From contig NZ_CP011270.1 of the NCBI RefSeq assembly GCF_001610835.1, positions 7,086,001 through 7,150,000 on the forward strand: a stretch of 64,000 bases of DNA, written 5' to 3'. A model generated the notes under the pieces. The model was not told the DNA's origin, searched no databases, and saw only the letters and a list, made by a program, of their open reading frames with translations. Positions 53,072-60,539 of this stretch are shown piece after piece (the first letter of the stretch is position 1; each line of letters opens with the position of its first letter). This stretch comes from Planctomyces sp. SH-PL14 (GTDB taxonomy: Bacteria; Planctomycetota; Planctomycetia; Planctomycetales; Planctomycetaceae). Position numbers and translations under genes: made by a program.

Positions 53072-53479
53072 ATGAGTTCGAACCCGATCGCCGCGACCCC
53101 AAACCCGCTGAATGTTCTGGTCGTGGAAGACCATCTTGACGCAGCCAGAATCCTGGCACAGTTACTGGAGATGTTCGGCCACACGGTCCGGCTGGCGAGG
53201 ACGGGTCCTGTTGCTCTGGAGATGTGTGCTTTGGATCGGCCAGACGTCGTGCTACTGGATCTGGCCCTTCCAGGCATCGACGGGTACGAAGTCGCGGCGC
53301 GTCTTCGTTCTCGGCCAGACTGCCGAAACATCACCATCTGCGCTGTCACAGGTTTCTCCCTCACGGAATCGGAAAAGCAGAAGCTCTCCCGATCGGGGTT
53401 CAACCACTACTTCACGAAACCGATGGACGTAACGAAAGTCGCCCACGTCTTCGATCACATTGTCCCGGCGGCCCGTTGA
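53072..53479 (+). CDS. Single-domain response regulator (receiver only)
   Basis: A 135-residue receiver domain. The acidic pair is in VLVVEDHLDAARILAQLLEM, the phosphoacceptor aspartate in VVLLDLALPGIDGYE, Ser/Thr in AVTGFS and lysine in HYFTKPMDV. An N-terminal tail of about 12 residues precedes it. Receiver-only proteins near histidine kinases of hybrid systems often act as shuttles, but no kinase is in the window. The start is ATG; the start region has no strong ribosome binding site. Confidence 0.85.
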   Translation: MSSNPIAATPNPLNVLVVEDHLDAARILAQLLEMFGHTVRLARTGPVALEMCALDRPDVVLLDLALPGIDGYEVAARLRSRPDCRNITICAVTGFSLTESEKQKLSRSGFNHYFTKPMDVTKVAHVFDHIVPAAR

Positions 53480-53609
53480 GGGACAGCATCTGTTCCGGCG
53501 AAGAACATCTCACACGCCACCAGGATGAGACATACAATCCGGAGGGGTTGGGGCCCGGCCAAAGCTGGGACGAGGGGCAGATGCCGTCACCCGCGGACTT
53601 GTCAGCAAG

Positions 53610-54089
53610 ATGAAGCACGTCCTTGCATTCGCATACTTTTTCCTTGTCTCATTCGCTGCCGCCGCGTTGGGGGCGCTGGCCACGACCCCTGAAATCGATG
53701 GGTGGTATCGTTCCCTGGTTCGCCCCCAATGGACGCCGCCCGATGCCGTGTTCGGCCCCGTGTGGACCGCTCTGTATTTGCTGATGGCGATCTCGGCCTG
53801 GCTGGTCTGGCGTGCGGCGGGCTTCCAACGAGCGGTTCTGCCGCTGGTCTGGTTTCATGTTCAACTGACGTTGAACGTCCTGTGGTCATGGATCTTCTTC
53901 CACCTTCATCAGCCGGGGTGGGCATTCGCGGAGATCCTCTGCTTGTGGGGAGCGATCGCGGTCACGATTTTTCAGTTCTTCCGGATACGGCAGCTCGCAG
54001 GCATGTTGATGCTGCCCTACCTGGCCTGGGTCTCTTTTGCCGCGGGCCTGAACTTCACGATCTGGCAGCTCAACCGCGGAGGTCTCTAG
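53610..54089 (+). CDS. tspO: TspO/MBR family membrane protein
   Basis: A 159-residue tryptophan-rich protein with five transmembrane helices. The family signature is the segment [20 protein letters not shown] followed by [17 protein letters not shown]. The second signature is [20 protein letters not shown], and the C-terminal [20 protein letters not shown] completes it. TspO binds porphyrins and related ligands and is linked to stress responses in bacteria. It may link to the heme pathway seen at hemQ, but they are 50 kb apart, so this is only a guess. It has an ATG start with no strong ribosome binding site. Confidence 0.93.
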   Translation: MKHVLAFAYFFLVSFAAAALGALATTPEIDGWYRSLVRPQWTPPDAVFGPVWTALYLLMAISAWLVWRAAGFQRAVLPLVWFHVQLTLNVLWSWIFFHLHQPGWAFAEILCLWGAIAVTIFQFFRIRQLAGMLMLPYLAWVSFAAGLNFTIWQLNRGGL

Positions 54090-54350
54090 CGCCTGATGTG
54101 CACGATCGGCCACCGTCTTTTTCCGGTTATGGCCCGTTGTCTGGCGGAAGAGGGCACGACACGACCACATGGCCGATTTGCCGGCGAGTCCGTCCGTCAC
54201 CTTACAGCTTCGGCGTCAGGACGAGTGCCCCTCCCCCCTTCCCACCGAAGGGAGGCGTGCCGACGAACACCAGATTGACGGCGTTATTCGTGAGCTTCCC
54301 CCGCAACTTCCATTGCGAGACGCCCTGTTTCTCCGAGCGTCGTGTCCTGA

Positions 54351-54650
54351 TCAACTCGCCAGCACAATTCCGAGCTCAGCCAGCCGAGAGTTTTGCAGGA
54401 CCCAGTTCTGTCGGTCTTTCGAGTCACCATTGACCAGCGTGCATTCCCGAAACACCTTCGTGCCGAGCGGCGTCAAAGTCGCCAGCCCCCGTGAGACGGA
54501 CACGAACCCTTTCTTCCGAAGTGCTGCCAACGGGACCGGGTCAAGCAGCCTGGACTTCACACCAGTGAACGTCAGCTCCAGACGACGCATCAGTAAGCCT
54601 TCGTGGCAGTGGAAGACGACGGCCGTCTCCGATTCAACAGAACTCAGCAT
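54351..54650 (-). CDS. Winged-helix-like small protein, copy 2 of local family
   Basis: A 99-residue protein. The order is LEVTFTGVKSRLLDPVPLAA-like (RLELTFTGVKSRLLDPVPLA), then LRKKGFVSVSRGLATLTPLG and TKVFRECTL. The turn GFV...LATLTPLG corresponds to the GLV...LTERG wing of the other copies. The ATG used (54650) has AGGA five bases before it; a second ATG lies two codons upstream. The C-terminal tail (QNWVLQNSRLAELGIVLAS) is not shared. It stands on the opposite strand from the TspO gene, with no obvious operon partner. Confidence 0.5.
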   Translation of the reverse strand: MLSSVESETAVVFHCHEGLLMRRLELTFTGVKSRLLDPVPLAALRKKGFVSVSRGLATLTPLGTKVFRECTLVNGDSKDRQNWVLQNSRLAELGIVLAS

Positions 54651-54861
54651 TTCCATCCTGGGGGTGCAATTTTCGGGGGGCACATCCTGACCACAACCGC
54701 GGGAATAGAACAGACCGCGACCCGTGTTCGCTCGAAAGTTCGCGACATTGAGAAGAACAGCACCGATGGCCCTTCCGGGCCTGTTTTGATCCAGATTGTG
54801 GCGACGGCGAGCCTCCGGGACGCCGGACCTGCGGAGGCCGCCGCCGGGGCATGTTGCAAGA

Positions 54862-54917
54862 GAGAAAACCCAACGGAGGAGCGGCGGCGCTGCGTAAGCC
54901 GGGCTCCTCGCGTTGGG
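54862..54917 (-). terminator. Terminator after the vWA gene (minus strand)
   Basis: CCCAACG-GAGGAG (54869-54881) pairs with CTCCTCGCGTTGGG (54904-54917) with one bulged base. The minus strand then reads TTTTCTCTC. It lies just after the vWA stop codon. Confidence 0.7.
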
Positions 54918-54927
54918 CGTCGATGCT

Positions 54928-55662
54928 TTACTGGGTCAGCAGGACCGGCATGGCGTAGGCGAGATCACGGAAGGCCGCTTCCAGCTCGGCTGCGTTCTGC
55001 GCGAAATAGTGCCGGCCGCCGGTGATCGTCGCGATCTCGACCATCTCGTTCTGCTGAGCTCCCGGCAGAAAGGTGATGGTGTGGATGACGATTCCCCTCC
55101 CTCTCGCCGTGCGAGCCACTTCGACCGGATCCGATCCCTGGTTCCAGAGTCCATCGGTCATGAGGACGATGGTCTTCTTTGCCAGCGGCTTTGACGTGTC
55201 CTGCTCCAGCATCCGGAGGGCTTCGGTCAACCCGGCGGACATGTTCGTGGCGCCGAGCATCACATTCGACGCCCGGGCCTCGATCTTCTTCTTGAGGCCC
55301 TTCTTCTTTCCGTTGCCGTTCAGCAGCCCGTTGATGACGGTGTCGGTCAGCTCCAGGTCTCGGGCAGTCACCGCCGAGGTCACTTTTGTCAGAAGGTATT
55401 CGACCGAGTTCCGCGTGATCTCGGAGGACCAGGTGACGATGCCGACGCGAGGCTGGAAGTTCGCCCGGCCGATGATCTCGTCGAAGGCGTCCACCGCCTT
55501 CATCAGCGCGGCCCAGCGGCTCAGCGTCGCGTGGGGTGGCAATGTGATTCCCACCGGATAGCCGGGGATACCGGGCGGATACTTCCAGTCGACGCCCGAC
55601 AGGTCGAAGGCCATTGAGTGCGACCGGTCGAGGGCCAGGATGATGTCCTGATCAAACTGCCG
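54928..55662 (-). pseudogene. von Willebrand factor A domain gene, 5' end lost
   Basis: The vWA core is complete: the metal-site motif is DRSHS in IILALDRSHSMAFDLSG, the threonine is in GATNMSAGLTEALRM, and the second aspartate is in IVLMTDGLWNQGSDP. The part N-terminal to the core that related proteins carry (a TadG-like membrane segment) is missing. Beyond about 55662 the frame runs into DNA antisense to a winged-helix-like remnant, and the residues there are unlike any vWA protein. I read this as a gene cut by recombination. If still translated from an internal start, a free vWA domain would be made. Type IVc (Tad) pilus proteins are the nearest relatives by motif, but this is uncertain. 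Confidence 0.65.
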
Positions 55663-55893
55663 ATGGTTCGGACGCTTCTCTTTTCCAGATGCGTCCACCT
55701 CCGCAGGCTGTCCGAGGAGCAGCGAACGACCGTCGATCGTCTGGCGGGTTCTGGCCTGGTGAGCCTCGAGAACTCGCAAGGCCGCCTGACCGAGCGGGGC
55801 TATCGCCTGGCGTTCGCCGAGCCGTGGTACGCGGGGGGCGGTGTGGCGTTCTTCTGGTGCGAACAGATGGTCTTCGAGCCGAGGCCCGTTTAG
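55663..55893 (+). pseudogene. Winged-helix-like small protein, 5'-truncated copy
   Basis: A 76-residue remnant. VRTLLFSRCVHLRRLSEEQR matches the copy at 58692 (LRTLLFSRFVHLGWLTDAER) in protein and DNA. It continues LVSLENSQGRLTERGYRLAF, the wing of the family, then an aromatic segment. The first residues of the open frame come from DNA antisense to the vWA gene, so the true N-terminus is lost. The junction at about 55660-55665 is the breakpoint described in the findings. Confidence 0.5.
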
Positions 55894-56013
55894 CAGGGAA
55901 GGGGGCGGGGGGGGCCCGAGTTTCCAGACTCAAGTCCGTTTTCCATCGATGGTGCGCAGGCACGACGTGTGCGTAAGTGGCGGTCGTGCCGCAAACGCCC
56001 ACGAGTGACAGCC

Positions 56014-56304
56014 ATGTATCACGACGAAATGCTCAGTTGCCCGTCGACCGGACCCCGGGGCGGCCTGATCCTGCTCGGGATCGAACTGCGGACCCTCTCG
56101 GAGATTGCGGACGGTCGGTTCACGCCGGGCTCAATCTCTCTGCCGGTGCGTGACGCTGTTGAACTGTTGGAGCGGTTCGGCCTGGTTGCCGAGCGAGGCG
56201 AACGGTACAAGGTGACCGACCGGGGGCACCGCCTGCTGGTCGCCGAGCCGACATATCGCACCGGCGGCTTCTATCGCTATGACCTGGCGGACCTCCTCGG
56301 CTGA
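56014..56304 (+). CDS. Winged-helix-like small protein, copy 4 of local family
   Basis: A 96-residue protein. The layout is LSEIADGRFTPGSISLPVRD, AVELLERFGLVAERGERYKV and TDRGHRLLVAEPTYRTGGFY. The family pattern (two helices, a GLV turn, a wing ending TxRGxRLxxAEP) is complete in this copy. The AEPxYxxGG segment is also in the copy at 55663 (AEPWYAGGG), which supports common descent. No strong ribosome binding site precedes the ATG. Function unknown; DNA binding is an inference from the fold pattern only. Confidence 0.55.
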   Translation: MYHDEMLSCPSTGPRGGLILLGIELRTLSEIADGRFTPGSISLPVRDAVELLERFGLVAERGERYKVTDRGHRLLVAEPTYRTGGFYRYDLADLLG

Positions 56305-56384
56305 GAATCGGCCAAAGGGGCATCCTCGGTAGCCCGCAGCGCCTCAGCGCTTGCACACCGTGCCAGCTCGGGCAGCTGGACCGT

Positions 56385-56558
56385 TCAGTCCTCCGCCTCG
56401 GGTTCGATCACACAGATGGCGTAATGCCGGCCGCCGTCCTGGATGAGCTTCATTGTGCACATCAGCCGCCTCGTCGGCGGACGTTGTCGCGACCACACCA
56501 CGCCGGCGGTGATGGCGACCAGGAGCAGGACAGTGATAGCGGCGTGGCTCTTCCGCAT
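56385..56558 (-). CDS. 57-residue single-pass membrane protein
   Basis: A short gene below the usual length cut-off. The protein starts MRKSHAAITVLLLVAITAGV, a basic N-terminus and one transmembrane helix. It continues with a basic segment (SRQRPPTRRL) and an acidic C-terminal tail. The tail contains two cysteines (MCTMKLIQDGGRHYAICVIE) that could pair outside the membrane. The codon use is consistent with a real gene. The next gene upstream on this strand (81 aa) starts at 56907, so they may form one operon with 56973. Confidence 0.55.
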   Translation of the reverse strand: MRKSHAAITVLLLVAITAGVVWSRQRPPTRRLMCTMKLIQDGGRHYAICVIEPEAED

Positions 56559-56661
56559 CGGTCGGCTACCGCCTTGAGAGAGGGCTTGACACGGTTACCG
56601 ATACCCCGTTTCTCTTCTCGAGGCAATTCGGGCCTCGGGGGATTCCTCAGCAGCACCCCGT

Positions 56662-56907
56662 CTACTCAACAGGTTGTTGTTGAGACCGAGCGGCTTTGAG
56701 CCGGTCGATTTCCTGTCGCAACCCGGTCACCTCCGTCGTGAGCTCCTCGACACGCCGCTGGACGGCGACGAGCTGCTCGTGCTGCTGCCGGTCCCAGCCG
56801 TCCTCGTGGACGACCCGCCATCCCTGGAATGCGAAGTACGTCAGGACGATCCCGTAGAAGATCAGTTCGGGCAGTCGGCTGGCTGAAGCGGGGCGGTCTT
56901 GCGACAT
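56662..56907 (-). CDS. Single-pass membrane/coiled-coil small protein, copy 2
   Basis: An 81-residue protein. The N-terminus MSQDRPASAS is followed by one transmembrane helix (LPELIFYGIVLTYFAFQGWR, about 12-31). A coiled coil follows (RQQHEQLVAVQRRVEELTTE, VTGLRQEIDRLKAARSQQQ). It shares layout and the MSxDRx start with the genes at 50883 and 56973. GGGAG lies nine bases before the ATG. The C-terminus is a Gln/Pro-rich tail (QQQPVE), similar to HQPIPVE at the end of the next copy. Confidence 0.7.
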   Translation of the reverse strand: MSQDRPASASRLPELIFYGIVLTYFAFQGWRVVHEDGWDRQQHEQLVAVQRRVEELTTEVTGLRQEIDRLKAARSQQQPVE

Positions 56908-56972
56908 TCGGTCAATCTCCCTTGTGCTGGCCGGGGGGAGGAGAGTTTCGGCTGCCGAGCGGCGAGGATCAA

Positions 56973-57209
56973 CTACTCAACAGGAATCGGCTGGTGTGGC
57001 TTTGGCGCTGCGTCGGCCAGCTTCCGGACGGCTTCGAGTTCCACCCGGAGCTGCTCGACCTGCTTTTGAAGCTGCAGCGTCGTTTCCCGATCGCGCTGGC
57101 GTTCGGACAGGGCTTTGAGTGAGAAGCCGTTCAGGATGATGAAAAAGAAGCATCCCGCGAGCGCGCAGGCCGTGCTGAGGGGCAGGGCGCGGGACCGGTC
57201 GGTCGACAT
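56973..57209 (-). CDS. Single-pass membrane/coiled-coil small protein, copy 3
   Basis: A 78-residue protein from the ATG at 57209. MSTDRSRALPL is followed by one transmembrane helix (CALAGCFFFIILNGFSL) and a coiled coil (RETTLQLQKQVEQLRVELEA). It ends HQPIPVE, like copy 2 (QQPVE). A longer frame starts at 57263 but lacks similarity. No strong ribosome binding site is visible. It lies 65 bp before copy 2, on the same strand, so they are probably a tandem duplication in one transcript. Confidence 0.65.
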   Translation of the reverse strand: MSTDRSRALPLSTACALAGCFFFIILNGFSLKALSERQRDRETTLQLQKQVEQLRVELEAVRKLADAAPKPHQPIPVE

Positions 57210-57792
57210 GGGCGAGGGCTGTGGAAAGGGGGGCGGCGGTGCGTGAGATTCGAAGGCCGGCAACCCGAATCACCTGCTCCGCAGTCTCGGCGGACTGGCT
57301 GTGTCCCGAAACTGCAGAGCCACCCAAAATCATTGCGGGCACGGTGGCTGTATCAAGGGGCATTCCGAGGGTGATTGCTCGCACGTTTGCACGCGTTTCC
57401 CGCCCCGACGGCGGCCGCCAAGCCGGATCAGAAGGAGTTCGAGGAGGAAGCGGAACGCCGGGTCACCGTCAGCAGCTCGGAGACCCGGAGGGAACCGATC
57501 TTCGGGATCGAGAAGGGGGATCGCCAACCGTGGAGCGTCAGGGATCGCAGTCGAGATCCCGCAGGCTATGCGAGGAGTCGGAGTGGCGGGCCTGGCCCGT
57601 TGAGGGGACGCCATGGGCCCGGAGTTGCGCCGCTTGCAGCGGCTGGCGCGCGAAGAACTCGGGAACCGGCGTGTCGGTTAGCGAGCGAGTGAGTGAGCTC
57701 GACGAGTTCAGCGAATCGAAGCGGAGCATCAGGGTCCGGACCGTCAACAGGCCGGTTGCCGCTATCGGGCAAGGGGTGACTGTTTGGGAGCG
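57210..57792. other. Gap in accessory region
   Basis: About 580 bp without a supported gene. Frames on both strands are Arg/Ser-rich with no recognisable pattern. A 69-residue minus frame (57538-57747) has mildly better composition, but no ribosome binding site or relative is seen. Confidence 0.35.
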
Positions 57793-58071
57793 TCAGCGGC
57801 CGGGTCGGCTCGTTCGATCAGGCGGGGTGGTGAGGGCGTCGTTGCGAACCGCGGGGTCAAGTTTCATTGCTTCTATCAGTGCTTCCTCGTCGTACATGAG
57901 CGGCTTGTAGAGCCAGAGCTCGTCCAAGGTCTTCTGGTAGTCGGCCTCCGTGTCCGCGGCCAAGCGCTTCAGCGAATCGTTGCTGGCTCTGGCTGCCGTC
58001 AGCTGATGCTCTGCGGCCCATCGCATGCTCGCCTCGTTCAGCCAGCCGAGGGCCAGGACAACAGTCGCCAC
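57793..58071 (-). CDS. Small hypothetical protein, possibly membrane-anchored
   Basis: A 92-residue protein from a GTG. The frame upstream, back to a stop codon, reads LSTIGLLVATVVLALGW, a transmembrane helix, which the GTG start would cut in half. The true start may be a rarer codon, or the gene may be damaged. The rest is a helical, coiled-coil-like body (RASNDSLKRLAADTEADYQK) and an acidic segment (YKPLMYDEEALIEAMK). It lies 39 bp after the gene at 58111, in the same reading frame. Function unknown. Confidence 0.45.
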   Translation of the reverse strand: MATVVLALGWLNEASMRWAAEHQLTAARASNDSLKRLAADTEADYQKTLDELWLYKPLMYDEEALIEAMKLDPAVRNDALTTPPDRTSRPGR

Positions 58072-58110
58072 CAGAAGCCCGATGGTACTGAGTCGAGATT
58101 CTGGGCATGA

Positions 58111-58374
58111 TCAACCGCCTTCGCGAGGGGGACGGGGTGACGTCGCATGATGGACGACGAGGCCGACAGTCCATCCCCCGATTCCACCGACGAAAAGCCC
58201 GAGGAACAGCGCGCCGATAAATGGGTTACCGCAAATCGGAGCGTCGGGGTTTTCAGCACGCATTCGTGCGGCCCAGCGAGCGGCGGAGACGGAGCTGGCG
58301 GTGCAGCCGCAAAGTATCCCCAGCAGCGAGAAGAGGCAGCCGAACTGCTCATGTCTCGGAAACGTCAGTGGCAT
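58111..58374 (-). CDS. Small two-helix membrane protein
   Basis: An 87-residue protein with two hydrophobic helices (FGCLFSLLGILCGCTASSVS, about 11-30, and FIGALFLGLFVGGIGGWTVG, about 52-72). Four cysteines are spread through it. A loop with ARWAARMRAENPDAP lies between. GAGG six bases before the ATG supports the start. The final segment (HHATSPRPPREGG) is basic. Followed closely by the 92-residue gene, so probably an operon. Confidence 0.6.
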   Translation of the reverse strand: MPLTFPRHEQFGCLFSLLGILCGCTASSVSAARWAARMRAENPDAPICGNPFIGALFLGLFVGGIGGWTVGLVVHHATSPRPPREGG

Positions 58375-58691
58375 GGGCTACCTCTGAGGCTGCGGGATGG
58401 CTCTTTTCCCCATCGATCGTATCACGGTGGTTCTGGCTGGAGGGAGGGGCACTGGTGTCGCGCGTCAGCCCGGTTTCTTGCCTCAAGGCAATTCTGGCCG
58501 CCAAGGCGCATCTGAAACAGACCAGGTGACGAGCGTGGCCCCGTTGGGCACCACTTGGACCATCGTCTCTTGTTAGCGCGCTACATCCGAATGCAGGCGA
58601 ACTCCTCGTCGGATTACCGAAAAGGTGGCGGAATTCTGGCTCGTTCGGTGTGAGGGCGGTGTTAAAACAGCCGAACCTCTTTGATGCACCG
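58375..58691. other. Gap in accessory region
   Basis: About 317 bp between divergent small genes. It must hold two promoters. A short CGGGCT/AGCCCG dyad lies at about 58469, but no gene is seen. Confidence 0.3.
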
Positions 58692-58859
58692 ATGAGCGAG
58701 GCTGCCATGCTTTTTGAGCGTTGGTCTCACGTCTTGGTTCTCGAAGTTGACCGTCCGTTGCTTCGTACGCTTCTCTTTTCGAGGTTCGTGCACCTCGGCT
58801 GGCTGACGGACGCGGAGCGAGGGGCAGGGGCGGGGGCCCGCGAGCGACGTCCGATCTGA
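58692..58859 (+). pseudogene. Winged-helix-like small protein, 3'-truncated copy
   Basis: A 55-residue remnant. After MSEAAMLFERWSHVL it reads LRTLLFSRFVHLGWLTDAER, matching the copy at 55663 at DNA level as well (the shared run CGCTTCTCTTTTC and surrounding bases). It then enters a GAGGGGCAGGGGCGGGGG tract and stops, so the second helix and wing are gone. Copy 55663 lacks the N-terminal part and this one the C-terminal part. Confidence 0.5.
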
Positions 58860-58949
58860 GAACCGTTCAGCGGGTGTGTCTGGTGCGGGCGAGATTCTTG
58901 GCGGGACCGATGGGCTCGGTTCTGCGATGCGCTGTCGAAACGGAGAACG

Positions 58950-59222
58950 ATGATCATGTACAGGTTCATGTTGAGCGAGGCCGAATGGGATTGGCTTGTC
59001 CGACTGCAATTCACGCCTCGTCGACTTGCTGCCACCCTTGAAGAGGTGGGATCGCTGGTCGTAGCGAATCTCCTCCGCTTGAAACTGGTGGAAGAGGTCG
59101 AGGGCTACCACCACCTGACGGAGCGAGGCACGCGGCTGATCGAGACTCCGCCTCGCCCCCTCCCGGACGGCAGCCGGATCGTGAAGCTGCAGTGGGTCAA
59201 GCCTCCGGCCGACTCGGCGTGA
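58950..59222 (+). CDS. Winged-helix-like small protein, copy 6 of local family
   Basis: A 90-residue protein. The pattern is WLVRLQFTPRRLAATLEEVG, VVANLLRLKLVEEVEGYHHL and TERGTRLIETPP, giving the complete family layout. GGAG lies five bases before the ATG. The stop codon lies 72 bp before the secretin-domain gene, in the same frame and strand, so this copy may regulate or be cotranscribed with it. The final segment (SRIVKLQWVKPP) is similar in position to the AEP-aromatic segment of other copies. Confidence 0.6.
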   Translation: MIMYRFMLSEAEWDWLVRLQFTPRRLAATLEEVGSLVVANLLRLKLVEEVEGYHHLTERGTRLIETPPRPLPDGSRIVKLQWVKPPADSA

Positions 59223-59294
59223 GATCGCAGAGGCGACCAGCAGCTGCGGCATTGCGGTCCCGGCTCCGGCTCAGGGCAGGGACGGAGGCCCAGC

Positions 59295-60539
59295 GTGTTG
59301 CCACAAGGCAATTCCGGCCCCGCCTGGGCTTCGGGCCGGTTCGGGATCTCGATCGTGGCGGATCCGGCGCTGCTCGCCCAACCGGTGGAGCTGAAGCTCC
59401 AGAGCGCGACCGCTAAGGAGTTGCTCTCGGCGATCGCCCACCAGGTCGGGGCTCAGGTCACGAAGAGCGGGGGCGTCTACCTCCTCGGCACCCTCCGGCC
59501 GGAAGACCGAGGGGCATTCGTGAAGCGGGTCCGCCGGCTGAGTGAGGCGCAGCTCCGGGAGGTCTGTCAGCAGATGCTGTCGGACGTGGGGCGAGTCTCG
59601 GCCTTCAAAGACGGGCTTGTGGTCGTCACCGATACGGTGGAAGTCCTCAACCGGGTCGCGGACCTGCTGGAGAGCGTCGAAGCGGCCGAGGCGGTGACGT
59701 GGGTCGTGCAAATGCACGTCGTGCAGCTCACCGACCGGGACATCCGGGATCTCGGCCTGGACACCGTGCCGGCCCTCGAAGTGGCGGCCGTTCTGGGCGA
59801 TGCCTCCTCCGGCAAGCTGCTCTCCGTCGAGACCGACCTGACGGCCAGCCTGAAAAGCGTCCTTCAGTTCGCCAACGAGAAGGGCAGGGCGGGCGTCCTG
59901 GCGGAACCGCTGTTCCTGCTAGTCGACGGGGAAGAAGGGATTCTCAACCGCACCAGGCGTGTGCCGGTCGAGAACTCGGTTATTGACCCGCGATCCGGGG
60001 CGATCTCGCGGAACTACTCGTTCACGGAGGTCGGCTTGCAGTTTCGGCTGACCCTGCGGGAGCTGAACTGGAAGACGGCACGAGCGAACATCTTCATCAG
60101 CCTGGGCGACGTAGAGGCCCAAGGGGAGGAAGGGCGTCCGCCGATCACCCGGCAACAGGAGATGACGCTCTCGGCCGACATGACGGCCGGCGGGGTCTAC
60201 CTGGTCGGAGCGCTGCGAGACGGGAACTCCGAGAGCTCACAGAAAGGCGGGCTCAAGTTGGGCGGCGTGAATCGAGCCCAACAGACGGAAACACTGGTGT
60301 TCGCGCGCGTCGCACGCGTAGCCGCACCAGTCTTCAGCGGACCGGAATCGGAAAGAGACCAAACCAGTGCGAGACGGGGGCAAGCAACCGTGGCAGCACC
60401 GGTCATTCCGGGGGCCGAACCGGCGTACGCAATGCGGGGGGCAGGGACGGGGAAGAGGAGCGAGCTAAGGGCTCAACGGACCTTCTCGATCACCGGGGGC
60501 TTCCACGAGTCATCGAGGATCGCCTCTTTCCCCCAGTAG
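59295..60539 (+). CDS. Secretin-domain protein without signal peptide
   Basis: A 414-residue protein. A short STN-like domain (about 15-60; [40 protein letters not shown]) and an N1-like domain ([20 protein letters not shown] then [12 protein letters not shown]) precede the secretin domain. The latter has [40 protein letters not shown] and [11 protein letters not shown]. The usual VPLLGDIPxLG end is missing; [20 protein letters not shown] stands there. GGAGG six bases before the GTG at 59295 fixes the start. No signal peptide occurs, and a stop codon 72 bp upstream in frame leaves no room for one. The last 67 bp overlap the convergent DUF1254 gene. Confidence 0.72.
   Translation: MLPQGNSGPAWASGRFGISIVADPALLAQPVELKLQSATAKELLSAIAHQVGAQVTKSGGVYLLGTLRPEDRGAFVKRVRRLSEAQLREVCQQMLSDVGRVSAFKDGLVVVTDTVEVLNRVADLLESVEAAEAVTWVVQMHVVQLTDRDIRDLGLDTVPALEVAAVLGDASSGKLLSVETDLTASLKSVLQFANEKGRAGVLAEPLFLLVDGEEGILNRTRRVPVENSVIDPRSGAISRNYSFTEVGLQFRLTLRELNWKTARANIFISLGDVEAQGEEGRPPITRQQEMTLSADMTAGGVYLVGALRDGNSESSQKGGLKLGGVNRAQQTETLVFARVARVAAPVFSGPESERDQTSARRGQATVAAPVIPGAEPAYAMRGAGTGKRSELRAQRTFSITGGFHESSRIASFPQ

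Noticed and set aside
49776-60539. Filamentous phage (inovirus-like) prophage explanation for secretin plus small membrane proteins
   Set aside because: No Zot-type ATPase, replication initiator or integrase is present, and the secretin lacks a signal peptide. The fit is too weak.
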